Source: Candidatus Methylomicrobium oryzae (lineage in GTDB: Bacteria; Pseudomonadota; Gammaproteobacteria; Methylococcales; Methylomonadaceae). From it: a DNA stretch of 64,000 nucleotides. Position 1 is the first letter of the stretch. Each line of letters starts with the position of its first letter. Below the pieces are notes generated by a model. That model did no database searches. It was not told the DNA's origin and was given only the letters and a program-made list of their open reading frames with translations. The stretch spans positions 71,447 through 135,446 of the forward strand of contig NZ_JAERVK010000015.1 of assembly GCF_016745425.1 (NCBI RefSeq), in the 5' to 3' direction. Shown one piece after another: positions 61,452-64,000 of this stretch. A program made the position numbers and the translations under genes.

Positions 61452-62745
61452 CAGGCTGTTGATTTTATCCTTCTGGAAGCCGCATTCATTGGGTAAGCCG
61501 GAGCCGGATAAACGCTATAAGGTACTGTTATTGATGATAAGGAAGCACGGATTCCCCAAAACCATCCGCTGCGCAAACTACGGGCAGTGGTCGACCTCCT
61601 GCTCGCTACGCTGGATGAGGCGTTCGACGCCTTGTATGCGCGCCGCGGCCGGGATTCCATTCCACCGGAACGCCTGCTTTGCGCCAGTCTGTTGCAAGTC
61701 CTGTTTTCGAGCCGCTCCGAGCGGCAGTTGGTGGAGCACATCGACTTCAACCTGCTCTACCGCGGGTTCGTCGGCTTGACGTTGGATGACGCGGTTTGGG
61801 ATCACTCCACCTTCAGCGCCAACCGCGACCGCTTGTTGAACGAACGGATCAGCCGCTTGTTTTTCGAGCGCGTGCTGGCCTTGGCGGAGTGGAGGCAACT
61901 GGTTTCCGACGGCCCATTTCTCGGTGGATGGCACGCTGATTCAGGCCTGGGCCTCGCAGAAAAGCTTCGTCAAGAAAGACGGCTCGACCCCGCCGCCGGA
62001 AGACGGCGGTCGTAATCCCACGGTCAATTTCAAAGGCGAGAAGCGCAGCCACGAGACCCATGCATCGACGACCGACCCGGACACCCGGCTGTACAAAAAG
62101 AGCGAAGGCGACAAGGCGCAGTTGGCTTTCCTCGGCCATGCCTTGATGGAAAACCGCAACGGCCTGGTGGTTGATGTCGAACTGACTCAGGCCACCGGCA
62201 CCGCAGAACGCGAGGCGGCCCACACCCTGGTCAAACGCAGCATTCGCAAGCCAGGGGCTACGTTGGGCGCGGATAAAAACTACGATACGCAGGACTTTGT
62301 TAGCAAGCTACGCCCGCCTAAAGTCACCCCGCCTGTCGCGAGCAAAGATCAAGGTTCCGCCATTGATGGCAGGACCAGCCGACATGAGGGCTATCGTAAA
62401 AGCCTCAAAATCCGTAAGCGGATAGAGGAAGTCTTCGACTGGGCCAAGACCGTCGGCCCGCTACGGCAAACCAAGTTCCGTAGCTTGAAAAAAGTCGCTG
62501 CGCAAACGCTGTTTACCTTGGCTGCGTATAACCTCACGCGCATGGGCGCCATATTCGGTTGGCGTTACAGTACGGCCTAAGTGGTGGTCGTGCGCCTGAA
62601 ATCCGCCAAAAGGCGGAAATTAATCCGTCGAGGCGAATATCATCGGCTAAAACCGGTTTTTGAGGCCTAATCAGGCTTCCAGTGCCTCAAAACCTCGAAA
62701 AAGGGCGCCGAATCCGAAGGCATGTCGGCAAATTTCAACAGCCTG
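61452..62745 (+). mobile_element. IS5-family insertion sequence, about 1.3 kb, defective
   Basis: The ends are inverted repeats: CAGGCTGTTGATTTTAT at the left and the reverse of CAGGCTGTTGAAATTTG at the right, with 11 identical bases at the tips. One transposase gene lies inside on the plus strand. I see no convincing target duplication. The element abuts the IS630 relic, so it probably inserted into or next to it. Confidence 0.72.
61521..62580 (+). pseudogene. IS5-family transposase, frameshifted
   Basis: The first part reads HPLRKLRAVVDLLLATLDEA, ERLLCASLLQVLFSSRSERQ and LVEHIDFNLLYRGFVGLTLD, the N-terminal region of this IS5 group. Near 61908-61916 an extra base breaks the frame just before the catalytic FSVDGTLIQAWASQKSF. 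The second part continues to DKNYDTQDFVSKLRPP and KRIEEVFDWAKTVGPLRQTK, and stops at 62580. All catalytic segments are present but split over two frames. Either the element is dead or it uses a frameshift; no slippery heptamer is evident, so I favour the former. Confidence 0.75.
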
Positions 62746-62912
62746 TTAAAGGGACGCTAGCAAAACGAATAAGAGTCTATCCAGCATTTTTTAATCTGGC
62801 ATGATTGGTAATGTGTGCGGATTTTAAGGAGAAATGTAGCGTGTAAAGTGGCAATTGACGCCAGTGTTAGCGTCTTTTAGGATGGTTAATTTTTATCTTT
62901 CTGAGTGAGAGT

Positions 62913-63563
62913 ATGAGGCACAAGGGGAAACTGAATAAATGGAAGGACGATCGGGGGTTTGGCTTCATCGAACCGAGTTTAGGGGGTGATGAAATCTTTG
63001 TCCATATCAAAGCGTTCCAAAATCGCTCACGTCGGCCCGTAGTTGGGGAACTCGTGACTTACGAAATTCTTACCGACAGCAACGGCAAACCTCAGGCTAA
63101 ACGTGTAGTTTATAGCGGCGAGAAGCTTCGTCCAGTAAAACGAACCCAGTCAAGAGTTGGTTTTTTTATCGCAACTATTGCTTCGCTGGTCTTCCTGCTT
63201 TTAGTTATCGGCTTAAGTGTATTGCGATATCTTCCTGGGTTTCTTGTTTGGCTTTACCTAGGCGCAAGCATTATAGCTTTTGTTATGTATTGGCTCGACA
63301 AATGGGCGGCGCATAATGGATATCGACGTTCAAGAGAAAGTACGCTTTTACTTTGGGGATTGGTGGGTGGTTGGCCTGGCGCTCTCTTTGCCCAACGCTT
63401 GTTTCGTCACAAGACCGCCAAAGTCGAATTCCAAGTGAGTTTCTGGATTTCAGTTTTAATAAACGTGGTCGCGCTTGGAGAAGCATTAACTCCGTCGGGG
63501 GCGGCTAAGCTCGCAATTTTAAATGGAAGCCTAAACAAATTGATGCCCTTAATCATCAGTTAA
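62913..63563 (+). CDS. Cold-shock domain protein fused to DUF1294 membrane domain
   Basis: A 216-residue protein. Residues 1-65 form a cold-shock domain with the RNA-binding motif WKDDRGFGFIEP and the second motif EIFVHIKAF. Residues ~85-205 contain four membrane segments of the DUF1294 family, including YWLDKWAAHNGYRRSRESTL, the family signature, and GLVGGWPGALFAQRLFRHKT. The fusion is widespread in gammaproteobacteria. It may place an RNA-binding domain at the inner membrane; the substrate is unknown. The gene is intact and lies between two IS elements. Confidence 0.9.
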   Translation: MRHKGKLNKWKDDRGFGFIEPSLGGDEIFVHIKAFQNRSRRPVVGELVTYEILTDSNGKPQAKRVVYSGEKLRPVKRTQSRVGFFIATIASLVFLLLVIGLSVLRYLPGFLVWLYLGASIIAFVMYWLDKWAAHNGYRRSRESTLLLWGLVGGWPGALFAQRLFRHKTAKVEFQVSFWISVLINVVALGEALTPSGAAKLAILNGSLNKLMPLIIS

Positions 63564-63600
63564 TTTACATTTATAAATTGTAAGAATTTCTAGCGTTGTT

Positions 63601-63624
63601 TACAGTATTTTGGAAAATACTGTA
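63601..63624. promoter_or_regulatory. Perfect 24-bp palindrome before the IS481-type gene
   Basis: TACAGTATTTT and AAAATACTGTA flank GG, a perfect inverted repeat that ends one base before the ATG at 63626. It is followed directly by the coding start, so it may be part of the insertion-sequence end or a hairpin that limits translation of the transposase. Confidence 0.5.
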
Positions 63625-63625
63625 G

Positions 63626-63970
63626 ATGAACATTCACAAACGGACCCGCTTAACCTTACTGGACCGCCAGGAAATCTGGCAGCTTTATCAAACCCGGTTA
63701 TGGAAAGTGACCCTGCTGGCGGAAAGCTTCCGCGTCAGTCCACCAACGATTGATGCCGTGCTGAAACGGGCCAGGCTGCAGGAGTTTACGCCGCGTAACA
63801 GCACCAATCATCGGTTTAAGACGCTGCAATATGGCCTCAAACGCTTAGCCAAGATCGAGCAATCGATCCAGGAGCGCCTGAAACGGGAAGCGAAGCGCTA
63901 TAACAAGGCTTATCCGGGTGAACGGGTCCACTTTGATACCAAGCGGGAGGGTGTCCTGAATTTTGTGTAA
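63626..63970 (+). pseudogene. IS481-type transposase, truncated by another element
   Basis: The frame begins MNIHKRTRLTLLDRQEIWQL, with a helix-turn-helix (LAESFRVSPPTIDAVLKRAR), and reaches YPGERVHFDTKR, the start of the IS481 catalytic core with the first aspartate. At 63947-63951 the sequence changes to GGGTGTCCTGAATTTTGTGT, and the frame ends at 63970. The catalytic domain is therefore lost within the window. Confidence 0.7.
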
Positions 63971-64000
63971 ACGGAGTTTTTAACGGTTTGGCATCCGGTC
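63949..64000. mobile_element. Left end of an IS256-type element, continues past the window
   Basis: The sequence GGTGTCCTGAATTTTGTGTA resembles the terminal repeat of IS256-family elements (GGGTGTCC... TTTTGTGTAAA). It interrupts the IS481-type transposase frame exactly after DTKR. Only 52 bases are visible, so the identity is tentative. Confidence 0.45.

Noticed and set aside
61908..61916. Programmed frameshift in the IS5-type transposase
   Set aside because: No slippery heptamer is seen and IS5 elements of this type usually have one continuous frame; mutation is more likely.

Overview
The window looks like the chromosome of a Gram-negative gammaproteobacterium. The evidence is the number of lipobox and outer-membrane proteins, an Mla/Pqi-type lipid-transport operon, paired DUF3300/DUF2950 genes, DUF1840, a TIGR02001-type outer-membrane protein and large multihaem cytochromes. 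A methanotroph of the Methylococcales is my best guess from the overall protein style. No marker gene such as pmo, mxa or rRNA is present, so this is inference only.

Layout. 0-11 kb: envelope and redox genes (end of a FixJ-type regulator, META lipoprotein, octahaem-TPR cytochrome, membrane protein, Lnb/DUF4105-like protein with a small lipoprotein, DUF2950, DUF3300). 11-16 kb: an IS3 relic, then a signalling operon of PAS histidine kinase, HDOD response regulator and HD-GYP response regulator. 16.8-21.2 kb: two esterases, a 33-residue membrane peptide and a carboxymuconolactone decarboxylase/EthD operon divergent from a LysR regulator. 21.4-36.6 kb: an accessory island with a broken tyrosine recombinase, a 29-repeat CRISPR array, a complete type I-E cas locus and a run of integron-like gene cassettes without an integron integrase. 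37-47 kb: dihaem cytochrome, exported proteins, a TibC-type heptosyltransferase facing a (Gly-Thr-Ser)17 protein, and an operon of outer-membrane protein, ECF sigma, anti-sigma and S8 protease. 47-64 kb: IS relics, FtsH-like AAA protease, DUF1579, DsbA-like protein and GST, a four-gene MCE lipid transporter, a nonsense-mutated glycine-zipper gene, a SYLF lipoprotein, nested IS elements and a cold-shock/DUF1294 protein.

The most interesting system is in the cas locus. Two one-spacer mini-arrays with degenerate repeats sit inside it, one in the cas3-cse1 gap and one in the cas6e-cas7 gap. The repeats keep the Cas6e hairpin through compensatory base changes. The guide of the first matches, with an exact 12-nt seed, a site that covers the -35 and -10 boxes of a predicted promoter just after cas3, upstream of the mini-array and cse1. 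The guide of the second is a diverged copy of cas7 codons 25-35. Both matched sites are preceded by AAA. This is the architecture expected of a crRNA-like autoregulator: Cascade loaded with its own mini-array guide represses cas transcription, and Cas6e cutting of the mini-arrays would also cut the cas mRNA. The general class (crRNA-like regulators of cas genes) is known; this double, two-target version inside a rearranged I-E operon is what deserves testing.
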